Source: Morinoia aosen (taxonomy: Eukaryota; Arthropoda; Malacostraca; Amphipoda; Talitridae). From it: a stretch of 64,000 bases of DNA. The position numbers and the translations under genes were made by a program. Where the stretch lies: contig CM059570.1 in NCBI GenBank assembly GCA_030386875.1, positions 37,129,422-37,193,421 on the forward strand, written 5' to 3'. Under the pieces are notes generated by a model. The model made no database searches, was not told where the DNA came from, and saw only the letters and a list, made by a program, of their open reading frames with translations. This document shows, piece after piece, positions 1 to 11,439 of this stretch (position 1 is the stretch's first letter; every line of letters begins with the position of its first letter).

Positions 1-62
1 AAACGCCATCAAAACGCCCAGTACAATCGCAACAAATAATTCATGACTTTCACTTTGCCGCC

Positions 63-83
63 TCCCTCTCTCTCTCTCTCTCG
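63..83. repeat. CT microsatellite
   Basis: A run of CT dinucleotides is followed by TCGAGACAAC. In copy 2 (about 20917-20939) the run differs in length and the next bases are TCGACAAC, so this is a quick marker for telling the two copies apart. Confidence 0.9.
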
Positions 84-835
84 AGACAACAGTCGATCAT
101 ACTCACAAGCATTCACGCCAACAGTTCTTCATCACAACATGTTCTCTCTCAAAGACAAATATTTAGATGCTACACACAAACTACGTGTATGACTCACTAG
201 TACTACTTTACAAACCTATCCTTCCCGCACGATAACCATCCAATATAACATCTAGAGCTTTAATCACCATTAATCTTAAATCCACTTCATTTACTTCCCA
301 AAACACTTGCTTCTACACTACATCTGCCTTCACATTCTTAGATCATCAAGAATAATCAACGAAAATTTATACCTTTTACCACCCCGCATGTTACTTCCAT
401 CAAATAGAAACCCTACCATAGAAAGCCTTCGCATCTCCATTGCAATAATCGTGATATTTAATTACTTTAACTCAAAATGCTCTGTACTCACGCTAACTAC
501 ACGACATACCAATTCAAAAGGAAAGGAAATCATTCACCCATCAACTTACGTACCACAAGTTACACTTTCTACCTTTATTCATTATAACGACACAACGCTT
601 TCTCACCAACAACACGGACAAAGCAACTATCACTTCACAATCCTCCAAGTAACTCGGACATCCAACATCTTACCCAACAACAGCATTTAAACCCCAAACA
701 CTATCACAACACAATCTTCATGACGCAGTCCATTTCAATGACGTCCTCACTATTATCAGCACACATGAAGCTCATGACAGGAGGCGTGCACGGCAGCACC
801 GACTAGATCAATAGAATCGTGATTTCAATGCAAGC

Positions 836-885
836 GGCCGTGCAGGCCTCTTGAAGGGCTACGCCCTGCAAGAGGCAGCACGGCC
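836..885. other. Compact 50-nt GC-rich hairpin
   Basis: Arms GGCCGTGC (836-843) and GCACGGCC (878-885) pair perfectly. Inside them GCCTCTTG (846-853) pairs with CAAGAGGC (869-876), and AGGGC (855-859) pairs with GCCCT (863-867) around a TAC loop. This gives 21 base pairs in three nearly contiguous helices inside AT-rich DNA. It is followed by TGCAATGCCTGCAT. The copy at 21690-21739 has the same 50 bases. It could be the structured 3' end of a retroelement, a cruciform-forming spacer or a small structured RNA; nothing here decides. Confidence 0.85.
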
Positions 886-2019
886 TAATATGCAATGCCT
901 GCATCACCAAAAACTACACTCGTAAACACCTGTCAGCGACTGATTTCCTTCTCTCCTTCCTTTATCAATACAGTCCCAAATGAACATCCTTGAACGACTC
1001 CAAGAGCACTTTCCAAACGCTTCATTCCAAAATGATCACAACACATTACACTCATGACATACTTCTTCAATATCCAAGTGCATGTACTTTCAATGCTTTA
1101 CAAATGTACATACGCTTAGACATATTCAACTTCTCATCATTACCAAAAACATTCCATAAAAAACTCAACAAACACAGTGATGCCATTTCAACTACCTAAA
1201 AATATAGCATTTAAACCTAACTATAAGCTCGGGCCCTCACATTTTCCTCCTTGAACGTCAGAAAGAAAACTCACCAGCTTCACTTCATGTTACTACAACA
1301 CTTCTTTACTTCAATGAAACGTTCCAAACACACAAAATAATTCACCACCATTGAAAATAAACATGCGAAAACCATGAATCTATGCCCAACGTGCACACAC
1401 ACGTAATGTCTAATAAAGAACTTGAGAATAACAAGTACACTAGGCCAAATTCATGAGTGCTTAAGAACAAAAAAACAACTCAACAAAAGAATAGTGCTCC
1501 GTAACCAAACAAAGACGTTAAATATATCAAACAGAAAAGGACCTACCAAAACTTCACGTTGGGACATCACATATTCACCCAGAGACAACAAACTCCGCAA
1601 ATCTTTCCAAAACAAAGGTGACACATAAATCATAACTGTCGCCACGAATCGCAACTTTGCTCCCTATCAACTTTTCTAACTGCATTTCCAACGGTACGTA
1701 TATGACTCTTCAAATGTGCTCTTGCAGCAAACCATAAGAAATACATTTCGAAATCACCTTACCTACCATTAACCCACATCACTTCATAAGCGAAGGCGCA
1801 GCCTTCACCCTCAGACGACGTTAGCCCCCACAAACGCACACGGAAGATAGACATCTGCGCAACAAATACACAGCTTTACATTTTATGCATTTCTAACCGA
1901 CGAAAATACAAATAATAACCGAATTACTATGTCAGATTACATTATATGTTACTTCAAACCTCAAGAACCGTCAGAAAAAACCTTTCCACCATATAAAGAG
2001 AACAACACCATTTAATATG

Positions 2020-2260
2020 CAAAATAAAGCTACGCAGAATCTATGCGGAACGACCTTACTTCCCATTAATTGAGAAGACAATTATGGACAAAAAAAATAA
2101 AATAATATATTTACAGTACCTAGCGATAAACAGGACAGCAATCAACCGAAAAGAGGTGGTCCTTAACATAACAACAACATTTCATTTCAGCTAAAATAAG
2201 GCCTACCAAACTATCAGCTCGGGACCTCACACATTGTCTCACTCGGAGTGCTAGTTCTCA
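2020..2260 (+). repeat. Degenerate module M (TCGGG-CCTCAC end)
   Basis: The block resembles 6045-6360: AACAGGACAGCAATCAACCG, then a GGTGGTC stretch, an ACATTTCATTTCAG stretch, and CAGCTCGGGACCTCACACA. Related blocks lie at 1150-1260, 1420-1600, 17495-17810, 18455-18765 and near 19300. The spacing of roughly 0.9-1.1 kb in the best-preserved runs suggests a decayed tandem array. The counterpart in copy 2 is about 22854-23090. Confidence 0.6.
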
Positions 2261-2654
2261 TAAATATAATAGTGATAGCTCCAAAAACGGCATTACCATG
2301 ATATCCTACTCAAATCAAGGACATGAATGTATTCCACCGCATTGAACAGAGGCCTACTCACACACCATCCCCTCAAACAATAACCCTGTTCATACAATAA
2401 TTGTATCCACCTTCCGTGTGGCTGCGAAACCAACATCATTTACGTTAACATCAAATACCCAAGATATGCAATCAAACTATTGTCAAACTCTCATTACATT
2501 TCGCACAAAATTTGTGTCATCAATAATATTCCAATGTCGCTCCTCCATTTCATCACAACAATGAAACATCACATAACTATTTCATTGCAACTCGAAATTT
2601 TCAACCAAATTCACCCTCTGTATCCAGAAATGCAACATTACGTTGAGTTACACT

Positions 2655-2714
2655 ACGTTATGTTGGGTTTCAATAGGTTATGTTGGGTTTCAATACGTTA
2701 TGTTAGGTTAGCTT
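2655..2714 (+). repeat. 20-bp minisatellite with telomere-like core
   Basis: Three 20-bp units occur in tandem: ACGTTATGTTGGGTTTCAAT, a one-base variant, and a degenerate third unit ending TTAGGTTAGCTT. The motif resembles the TTAGG-type blocks of the 5.46-kb monomers. The matching block in copy 2 is 23489-23548. Confidence 0.85.
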
Positions 2715-4679
2715 AGATTATTCAGTGACATATAACACTGTACAAATTCCCAAAACATCATTCCGACCAACATGAACAACCTACACTTATTGCGTACTCT
2801 CTAATGCCTCCACTGTTCACGGCAAGACGAAATATTGGTAAGTAAATATTTTAAAGAACTCAAACAAATGAATTTCTCCTCTATTATCATACATTTACCT
2901 GAATACACTTCATCTTTTCCTCATACATCCAAAGCCCATGAATACAATGTTAGTTCTCCTGCCAGAAGCTTAAATCCATTCACCAACCATTAAAGTCTAT
3001 TTCTTCAAGAACTCATGCAATGCTTCTTGTGACAAATTTACATTAAATGGAATACATTTTTTCCATTGCACAACAATATTAAAACAAGCTTACATAAACA
3101 TGATATTCTTCATCATCAACATACTGAAATCAAATCTTCATTCAGTGATTGTAAGGCCTAAAATATTCATTGATTATGTTCTATGTTACCACGAAATAAA
3201 GCAATTACATTATTAAATGCATCATTCTCTCCATAAATTATACATTTCATTCAAGACTCTGAAATACAATAATATTTCTTCCACTTTTTGGACATTCTCA
3301 ACTAGATTTTTCATACCTTATTTGGCCTACTAGGCAAATATGAACTGTCAACATTAAACAATTGTGAAACCCACCGGCCATTATGGAGAGCTCCTTTACA
3401 CGAACAGCCGCTCACACGAATTCCGTCGTCCCCTCTCCACAGCTCCTGCAACAGGCGTTTCCTTACTTTCTCTCATATTCTATAATTCTCTTCTACAGTA
3501 CTACAACATCAATTAACCATTCCATTTAAATACCAACAACTCTTCATCATTTAAAAACAAATTCAACTATTCAAACAATCACTGTCAACAGCAATGCCCA
3601 AGTTATTCTTTTCAATGAATGATACCTGAATTTCAACTTGGAGAAATTGGCTTCACACACATAATGGTCTTTTGGGAGAGGCATAATGAGATTAGTTTTG
3701 TTATTATTCGATTTCTAGTTTTGGAAACATTTCTTTCAAGAACACCAGTTATTTATGGACAGCAGAAAAGTACTGGAGAAATGTTAGGAATATGGGTCAA
3801 TGTATACATTCATTATTTCCAGTCATATTACGGTCTACCTTGGTGCGGAGAAAATAACGACATGTATCAGTGAGATATGATTAATATATGTCGTGCAGTA
3901 AATATCAAAGTGTGGAATATCATACTTTGTAGGTGCATCATTCGTGTGTAGCAGGAGTTCTGATCACCATCAGCAAGCAGAGTAGGCCAAAAGTGTTTGA
4001 ATGGAAAATTGTCAATATATTGTCTTATCAGTCACTTGTTGGGATTTTGGAGGCAATTGTTCACATGAGTGCATCTGAGACATAACAATATAACTGATAT
4101 CTGCATATGAGAAAGGAACTGTTTAGAATGAAATGAACTATGAGTTAGAATTCATTGAAGATACATCTCAAAAAAGACAATGGTGTAGGCATTGGTAAAA
4201 GGTATGTTATTCTAGATTTATAACTACTTGTTGACTAAATGCACTCAATGGAAAATACCTTCCATTTATAATTACAATTCGTTTCTACATTTAGCCAATA
4301 ATGCACTTGAGGTCAATTCTAAGAAAAATGTAAGCCATCAATGAAAGTGTGTAAATCATATGTATTGATGGTTCTTGCCTGTATACCGAGCAAAGTTAAA
4401 TCAGTTACTCAATTAAATAGTATTAGGCAAAGATTCCGAAATTTATTTTGTGGGATAAATTAAACATCATAATGGAAATCTTGAAGCATGAAAAGACAGG
4501 TGAATAGATATCCAAATTTCATGAGGTGGAATATTGCATCAAGCAAGTCACCAATACTTCCTTTCGCCACGTTTGAAGGTGCTTATTTTACACACTGAAC
4601 TTTCAATACCTATCTTGTTGAACACAATGAATATGGATGCAAGATAAGAAATGACACAGGTTGGAGGATACAGACTCAC

Positions 4680-4863
4680 GGTTGGGTCATTGGCTTTTAG
4701 AACACCAGCAGATTAACAAAGGAGGGTAATTACCCCATTTGGAGCACACAACGAAGCAGCGCAGCTAGCAAGGGCTTCATGGATGACGAGCATCATTCCA
4801 AGGGACACGTGTAGCCCAGGCAGGGATGACGTACACCAGTAGTCAGAGTTGAGCTTGCAAGTT
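4680..4863 (-). other. Exon-like block, unit 1 of copy 1 (broken frame)
   Basis: On the minus strand a 184-nt segment is bordered by a pyrimidine-containing tract ending in AG (AATCTCAATTTCAG) and by the donor-like GTGAGT. The frame reads residues such as SSLPGLHVSLGMMLV and then stops at TAA near the 3' end. Four other copies exist (5790-5973, 25514-25697, 26624-26807 and the diverged 58282-58471). Lengths are 184 and 190 nt, so the exon phase would be kept. I do not recognise the peptide, and stops in most copies argue against a living exon. Confidence 0.35.
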
Positions 4864-5789
4864 CTGAAATTGAGATTATATTTCAGCAAAGAATTAAAAT
4901 GAGACAGTAGTCACTTTCAAGAATATACATTATTAGTTATTTGAAGCCTCCCTATCCTCAACAAATGAGATCAAAAGAGAGGAAGGAAGAACGCACGATT
5001 TTCTATGGAGTTTAGGGAACGTTAAATCTATGCAAAAAGGGCATAAAAACAGTGACATAAGAAAGAAGTTGATGAAACAACATCAAACAGAGTAGGCCAA
5101 AAGTGTTTGAATAGAAAATTGTCAATATATTGTCTTATCAGTGACTTGTTGGGATTTTGGAGGCAATTGTTCAGATGACTGCATCTGAGACATAAAAATA
5201 TAACTGATATCTGCATATGAGAAAGGAACTGTTTTGAATGAAATGAACTATGAGTTATAATTCATTGAAGATACATCTCAAAAAAGACAATGGTGTAGGC
5301 ATTGGTAAAAGGTATGTTATTCTAGATTTATAACTACTTGTTGAATAAATGCACTCAATGGAAAATACCTTCCATTTATAATTACAATTCGTTTCTACAT
5401 TTAGGCAATAATGCCCTTGAGGTCAATTCTAATAAAAGTGTAAGCCATCAATGGAAGTGTGTAAATCAATTGTATTGATGGTTCTTGCCTCTATACCGAG
5501 CAAAGTTAAATCAGTTACTCAATTAAATAGTATTACGCACAGATTCCGAAATTTATTTTGTGGAATAAATTAAACATCATAATGGAAATCTTGAAGCATG
5601 AAAAGACAGGTGAATAGATATCCAAATTTCATGAGGTGGAATATTGCATCAAGCAAGTCACCAATACTTCCTTTGGCCACGTTTGAAGGTGCTTATTTTA
5701 CACACTGAACTTTCAATACCTATATTGTTGAACACAATGAATATGGATGCAAGATAAGAAATGACACACGTTTGAGGATACAGACTCAC

Positions 5790-5973
5790 GGTTGGGTCAT
5801 TGGCTTTTAGAACACCAGCAGATCAACAAAGGAGGGTAATTACCCCATTTGCAGCACACAACGAAGCAGCGCAGCTAGCTACGGCTTCATGCATGACGAG
5901 CATCATTCCAAGGGACACGTGTAGCCCAGGCAGGGATGACCTAGACCAGTAGTCAGAGTTGAGCTTGCAAGTT
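5790..5973 (-). other. Exon-like block, unit 2 of copy 1 (broken frame)
   Basis: The segment has the same AG and GTGAGT borders as 4680-4863. The open frame over it runs from 6041 down to 5823 (72 codons, MYNLESDLLSH start) and ends at TGA inside the block. Its TGA is shared with the copy at 26624-26807, so this stop predates the large duplication. Confidence 0.35.
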
Positions 5974-6044
5974 CTGAAATTGAGATTATATTTCAGCAAA
6001 GAATTCAAATGAGACAGTAGGTCACTTTCAAGATTATACATTAT

Positions 6045-6360
6045 TAGTTCTTTGAAGCCTCCCTATCCTCAACAAATGAGATCAAAAGAGAGGAAGGAAG
6101 AAGGCACGATTTTGTATGGAGTTCAGGGAACGTTAAATCTATGCAAAAAGGGCATAGAAACAGTGAGATAAGAAAGAAGTTGATGAAACAAGATCAAAGT
6201 TGAAGAAGAAAGTACTAGGTGTTGCAAGAACAGGACAGCAGTAAACGAAAAAAAGGCGGTCGCTAACAAAACAAAAACCTACGTTATTTTGAGAACAAGA
6301 AACCCTACCTATCCTTCAGCTCGGGCCCTCTCATTGTCCCCCTGGGAGAGGAAACTTGAA
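6045..6360 (+). repeat. Module M, best-preserved copy
   Basis: The module starts near CCTCCCTATCCTCAACAAAT and ends at CATTGTCCCCCTGGGAGAGG. The first half also closes unit 1 of the 1110-bp duplication (about 4935-5080). Related, more decayed modules at 17495-17810 and 18455-18765 keep the CCTCCCTA start, the AACGTTAAATCT core and the CCCTAAGAGAGGAAAC-like end. The counterpart in copy 2 is 26879-27195. Confidence 0.75.
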
Positions 6361-6439
6361 AAATGATGTTGCTAAACATATATTTAGATGCTAAGCATTA
6401 TGAGAAATGGAATTCCACAGTTGGTAAATTAGTAGCTTT

Positions 6440-6950
6440 TGGTAGTAATCGATTTTCCAGTTTTCGGTCCCAAAACCTATTTCATTACGGTCAAACAAGC
6501 AAGTTCTTCTGTATGGACTTTCTGTCGGAAATGATTACTTAATGGGTTATAGCGTTACGTTTTGTTAAAACTTAGATGATGAATGCGCTTTAATAAAAAG
6601 GTAGTCATACATTTCTTAATTTCAATTGCTTGAATCATGCTAATAACATCGAAATCAACCAGTTTTTTTTCTATACAATTTTTGAGTCATATGAGTATTT
6701 GACAAGTTAGAGCGGTAGCTTTAGTTTCGTCTGATGGACGCGCATTGGAAGGGAGACTCCATTGCAGTATTGCCATACGCCAGGCTCTAGGAATTACTTC
6801 TCGCTTCAAACACTCGAGTTGCCGTAACTAAGTTACCACTATAACTTGTAAAATACTCATTTGCGACGGAAAAAGCAGAGAAGAAATATTTCACATTTTA
6901 CCTAATGAACGATGTTTAGGAACCAAAAAGTCAAACATCTATTCCTACCC
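6440..6950. mobile_element. Foldback element with a flanking half-arm
   Basis: 6640-6720 and 6820-6950 are inverted repeats of each other: TATTTGACAAGTTAGAGCGG against CTATAACTTGTAAAATACTC, then the CTATGTTTAGG-type core. To the left, 6440-6570 is another arm of the related family, carrying ACTTTCTGTCGGAAATGATT and GGGTTATAGCG. There is no transposase frame. The counterpart in copy 2 is about 27274-27784. Confidence 0.7.
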
Positions 6951-7079
6951 AACGCTTCCAATTTTCCGTACAAATTAGTTAGTTATTCATTTTTAAAAGA
7001 AATTAGTTCAAATTAGGACCTATATTCTATATTCAGATATTACAATTCAAATAATATCATGAAATTTAGTTCATTCTAA

Positions 7080-7450
7080 ACCTAAAATAGACATGAAATC
7101 GTACAAATTTGATAATGAGGTTTAAAAATTACATTTCCATTTCATCATTTGTGCAAGACTAAATAATAAGACATACTTTACAATTCTGATAATGTTCATT
7201 TCTTTTAAAATATTTGACACGTTACTCAGGAAGGAAGGATGCAGCCGTATATAATTAGGCATCACGGAAATGTATACCGTGTATCCCAAAAATTTCACTC
7301 GATGTAAAATCAGCAAAGTATGGAATGAAGAACTTCTTAACAAATTCAAAGTTCACAAGCAAACACAAAGAGGCTGATAAGCAAGATACCTGTGAAATGT
7401 AATAAATAGTATCTGAAACTCCAAATCTTAAACACCTTGAAAAGAGAGGG
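7080..7450 (+). other. Segment conserved with the 58.7-59.05 kb paralogue
   Basis: This stretch aligns by eye with 58690-59050. The clearest shared texts are CAGGAAGGAAGGATGCAG and GGCTGATAAGCAAGATA. The minus-strand frame over it (7349 down to 7122, 75 codons) is not kept in the paralogue, so conservation as a peptide is not supported. The counterpart in copy 2 is 27914-28284. Confidence 0.6.
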
Positions 7451-7784
7451 TAGGTATGTACATAGAGTCAAACAATTAAGTCAGAATTCGAAATTATTCT
7501 TGAATACATTTCGCAGCGTCCGATATTTCAAAATATCAGTAACAATTGCTCAATTTCATGGTAAATGTTTAGGAGAGGAATATTATCGAACGTCGCGTAG
7601 CAACACTACAATGGACTCTTCTTTCTCCCACGCTCGCCATTGAAGGGAAAAGTGAACATATTGCTGTAATGTGTTATTCTTGGGTGATAATGTCTATTCT
7701 ACTATTAACTAAAAGATCATAGAAGTGGGTACAGGCTCCGCAGGGGTGGTAATGAATACATTACAAAGTACGCAAACGCAGTAT

Positions 7785-8535
7785 ACCCAATGTAAACATA
7801 CTGCTATAACTCGTTAAATAATGTTTTCCGACACAAAGTGCATTTCATAAATATTGTTCATCTACACTTAAGGAACTATGTTTAGGGACCGAAAACTTGG
7901 AAATCGATCATGGTCTGTTCCTAAACATAGACCAATTCTATTATTTGCTCCTCTCTATAGTGATACCAATTTATGAATTAAAATGTTGGCTGAACATCTG
8001 CACAATACAGAAATAGTTAAAGTCATGAGTTATATGTACTATACCCTAACAGAACATACCGCTATAACTCATTCAATGTTTTCCGACAGAAAGTCCATAT
8101 TATACATATTGATTATCTACGGTCTATGTTTAGGAAATGACCATAATCGATTTTCCACTCTTTGTTCCCTAAACATAGTTCCTTACATGTCAATAAACAA
8201 TTTTTCTAATATATACTTTCTGTCGGAAAACATTCTTTAAAGAGTTATAGCGGTATGTTTATTTCGAATATAGTACGTATAACTCATGACTTCAACTATT
8301 TCTGTATTGTGCACATGTTCTGCAAATATTTGCATTCATAATTTCTTATCATCATACAGAGGAACAAGGAATACAAATGGTAAATGTTTAGGAACAGACC
8401 ATACTCCATTCTCCACTTTTCGGTCCCTAAACATAGTTTCTTCAATGTAAATGAGCAATTCTACTGCTATGCACTTTCTGTCGGAAAACATCATTTAACG
8501 AGTTATAGCGGTATGTTCACTTTCGGTCAGGTACG
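7785..8535. mobile_element. Palindrome within a palindrome (foldback element F2)
   Basis: The outer arms 7785-7965 and 8350-8535 are inverted repeats: CTATAACTCGTTAAATAATG against CATCATTTAACGAGTTATAG, and both contain the CTATGTTTAGGGACCGAAAA-type core. Between them, 7973-8341 is a second palindrome with the same core; its arms start TGCACAATACAGAAATAGTT and end AACTATTTCTGTATTGTGCA. No protein is encoded. The order suggests one foldback element inserted into, or generated at, the centre of another. The counterpart in copy 2 is 28619-29369. Confidence 0.85.
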
Positions 8536-8639
8536 TTCAACTCATGACTTGAACTATTTATGTATTGTGCAAATGTTTCGCAAATATTTACATTCATCAA
8601 TTTCTATCATACTAGGGTCATTCATCAAATATCAAACTG

Positions 8640-9690
8640 AACTGATTATCAAACAACTTTCAATATATGCGCGTAACACATTTCATAAGCATCCAAACTT
8701 GCTCAGTGCCAGTCATCTTACATCTAAAACTTCTATTTTACTGATAAAAACTCATTTCTTGGAACTGCAATCTGCTACCAGCTGTTGCATGCGCATTTCC
8801 TGTACGACCCTTACAAATTGATATTTTTTCACTTCAGAAATGTTACGCACTTTGGTAAAATTGCGACGGTTTAACGGTTGGCGTGCCACCGTCAACCCTT
8901 CGTCATAACTATAGAGTAGTGTTGCCATATCATGTTCTGTTGCTGTATTTCTTTCTTTCCTGCTGCTAAAACCTTTACAAGTATTCCATGTTCAATATTC
9001 AGTTACTATTCCATGTCAGTATTCAATAGTGAACAAAGGTGTTTGCAGTGAGATATATCAATATAAAGATAATAATATCTGAGATCTACCAATATCAATC
9101 TTTATATTTATAATTATATATACATCCATATAAAGCCTGTGAGATATATCAATGTATTTAAGGAGTCACTTCTTCTTTATACTACAATACATTTCCTACA
9201 TCTAAGATTTCTGATTATGGATAATTACTGAAACGTATATCGTCTGCGAAGGTAGACCGACCTTGTATACACCTAAGACGGACACATTATTTTATTTCAC
9301 TTATTTTTGTAACAAATATATTCTTCAGTAATTAAATGGACCTTTGACCCATACAATACACTTGGTAATTTTAAACACGTACGTATATATCGCCATACAC
9401 AGTTTTTAGTAAGTTCTGTTCGCATTCAAAATTCAAACAAAAAACATGTTCGGATCCAAATTCTTCTTTGATTCATGTGTGATATTGATGCAATTTTGTT
9501 CTAAAATGTTCCATTTCTAATACAATAAATAAATTACAACAATCTATGTTGTCTTTAAAGCAACATAACAGAACAAGAAAGCAACTGTTCACGAATAATC
9601 TTGAGGCCTACAACAGTTATTCAGAGCAAAAGTTACTGATTTATGAAGATTATTTCTAGACACACATGGTTTCTGGTCTATATTTGATGA
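8640..9690. other. AT-rich spacer between foldback zones
   Basis: No family is recognised. GACGGT and ACCGTC (8868-8895) frame a small inverted repeat around a GGCGTGCC stretch. The text GTGAGATATATCAAT occurs at about 9049 and again at about 9141. The same stretch is present in copy 2 (29474-30524). Confidence 0.6.
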
Positions 9691-10040
9691 ATAACCCTAG
9701 AGAGGAGCAAATAATACAATTGGTCAGAGTTCAGGAAAACACCATAGTCAAGTTTCACGTTTTCGGTCCCTAAACATACTTCATTACATGTAAATAATAC
9801 ATTTTTTCAAGATGCACTTTCTGTCGGAAAACGTTGCGCTCTGTTTACTTTGGGCATAGTACGTAAAACTCATCACATCAACTATATCTGTATTGTTCAC
9901 ATGTTCTGCAATTATTTACATTCATTAATATGTACCATAATAGCGAGGAGATAATAATACAATTGGTCAATGTTTAGCAAAATACCATAGTCGATCCTTC
10001 ACTTTTCGGTCCCTAAACATAGTTCATTGTATGTCAATAA

Positions 10041-11209
10041 GGTAAATGTTGACGAGTTGACCATCACTTATTTCCCACTTTTTGATGCCTTAATATTGTT
10101 AATGAAATCAAAATAAACAAGTTTTTTTCAATGAAATTTTCATCGCAAATGAGTATCTTACAAGTTATAGCGGTAAATGAGTTATCGGAACTCTTGTGTT
10201 TGAGGCGGGAAAAATTAAACAAGGGAAGCAAACCTCCCATGACAAACGTAAAGAGGTTGCGTCTTGAGGGGGAGCCATAGTTCTGCTGGTGAAAAGTATA
10301 TATCAAGTGAAATTCTAGTTTGCATAAACTTTGTTCATGAGATTAAAAATTTTAACCTATTGATTAGGTTTCCGTTAACAGGCGAGTCCATTAGAGTCTT
10401 TCCCCATGTCGTTCAGTACATTTTTGGGTCTTCTCCCATGTCGTTGAGTCCATTTTGGGGTCTTCTCCCATGTTGTCGAGTCCATTATGGGGTCTTCCCC
10501 TTCTTTATGGCATGCTTCCACACACTCGATCATTCAACGTGATGGGTCGGTTACAACCATTATTCATAATTTCCACTCAGGGCAACCATGTCTGGGCCCA
10601 AGCTAAAGGTTAGGTAGGCTTCCTTTTTGTTGTAATAAAATAGGTTTTTGTTTTGTTACGCACCATCTTTGTTCGGTTCACTGCAGTCCTGTTTTTCAGC
10701 ACCTACTACTTTCTTCTTCAACTTCTTTCTTGTTTCATGAACTTCTTTCCTAGCTTACTGTTTTTGTGGACGTTGTGCATAGATTACACGTTCCCTCAAC
10801 TTCATACTAAATGGTGCCTTCCTTTTTCCTTGCTTGGAACAGCTTTATCGTGGTTAAGGGAGGCTAAAATTTTCTTATATACTAATAATATCATTTTTCC
10901 TACAACAACTGTGGCTACCCCTCACGACCCAACCTCTTTACGTTTTAAATAGGGTGTTAGCTTCCGTTACTCATTTTATTTGCCGCGATCGCTGCAAAAG
11001 GCAACTTCAAAGTTGCAAACTTAATTACTTCCCGCTCCAAACACTACAGTTGCGGTAACTAATCCATTTGTATAACTTGTTAAATAATTATTTCCGAAAG
11101 AAAGTGAATAGAAGAAAAGTTGCTCCTTCACACATAATTAACTATGTTTAGGCAGCAAAAAGTTCAAAATCAATTATGGTCAACTCCTCAACATTTACCT
11201 TATTTACAT
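10041..11209. mobile_element. Foldback element F1 with inner MITE-like core
   Basis: The outer ends are GGTAAATGTTGACGAGTTGA and, inverted, TCAACTCCTCAACATTTACC. Further in, both arms carry the GTTATAGCGGTAAATGAGTTA-like stretch, then a second pair of inverted ends, CAAACGTAAAGAGGTTGCGT (from 10244) against CAACCTCTTTACG (to about 10945), running into CACAGTT-like text. The centre (10310-10860) is not palindromic and includes a 32-bp minisatellite. The 99-codon frame 10653-10952 is hydrophobic but runs into the right arm, so I treat it as chance. Confidence 0.8.
10384..10510 (+). repeat. 32-bp minisatellite in the F1 centre
   Basis: About four units of GAGTCCATTTTGGGGTCTTC followed by TCCCATGTCGTT are seen; the second and third are 32 bp and the others are degenerate. 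The same motif, inverted, is in the F1-type element at about 61530-61610 (CCCCAAAATGGACTCGACAA), showing that the two elements belong to one family. The counterpart in copy 2 is 31218-31344. Confidence 0.85.
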
Positions 11210-11439
11210 CTAACGGACTATGTTTACGGTCCGAAAAGTGAATACTCGATTATGGTATTTTACTAAAGATTCACCAATTTCATTCTTTACTCCTCTCTAT
11301 TATTATCAACATTTATGAATGTAAGTATCTGCAGAAAATCTGCAAATTAAAAAAATAGTTGAAGTCATGAGTTAGACGTCCTATACCCAAAGTAAACATA
11401 CCGCTATACCTCGTTAAATAATGTTTTCCTACAAACTAC

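Larger units (their letters stand above)
1..3620. other. C-rich, G-poor domain, left part of copy 1
   Basis: The plus strand is rich in A and C and poor in G for this whole stretch, ending sharply at about 3620-3640. The longest open frame (307-690, 127 codons) has no family resemblance, and the depletion of G-containing stop codons on this strand can explain it. The domain holds degenerate copies of a repeated module near 1150-1260, 1420-1600 and 2020-2260 (marker text CAGCTCGGGCCCTCACA or variants), a GC-rich hairpin at 836-885, a 20-bp minisatellite at 2655-2714 and a small GC-rich island near 3380-3460. I see no gene. Confidence 0.75.
3978..6197 (+). repeat. 1110-bp tandem duplication (two units)
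   Basis: AGTAGGCCAAAAGTGTTTGA starts at 3981 and again at 5091, and homology continues through both units (3978-5087 and 5088-6197). Both end in GAAAGAAGTTGATGAAACAA. Each unit carries an exon-like block on the minus strand. The same doubling is present in copy 2 (24812-27031, marker at 24815 and 25925), so it is older than the 20.85-kb duplication. The diverged paralogue at 57590-58560 has only one unit. Confidence 0.93.

Noticed and set aside
7983-8240. 85-codon frame present in both copies
   Set aside because: It lies inside the inner F2 palindrome and is explained by that element.
10653-10952. 99-codon hydrophobic frame kept in both large copies
   Set aside because: It reads into the right arm of F1, and the copies are nearly identical anyway, so conservation says nothing. 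There are no transporter or signal features beyond T-richness.
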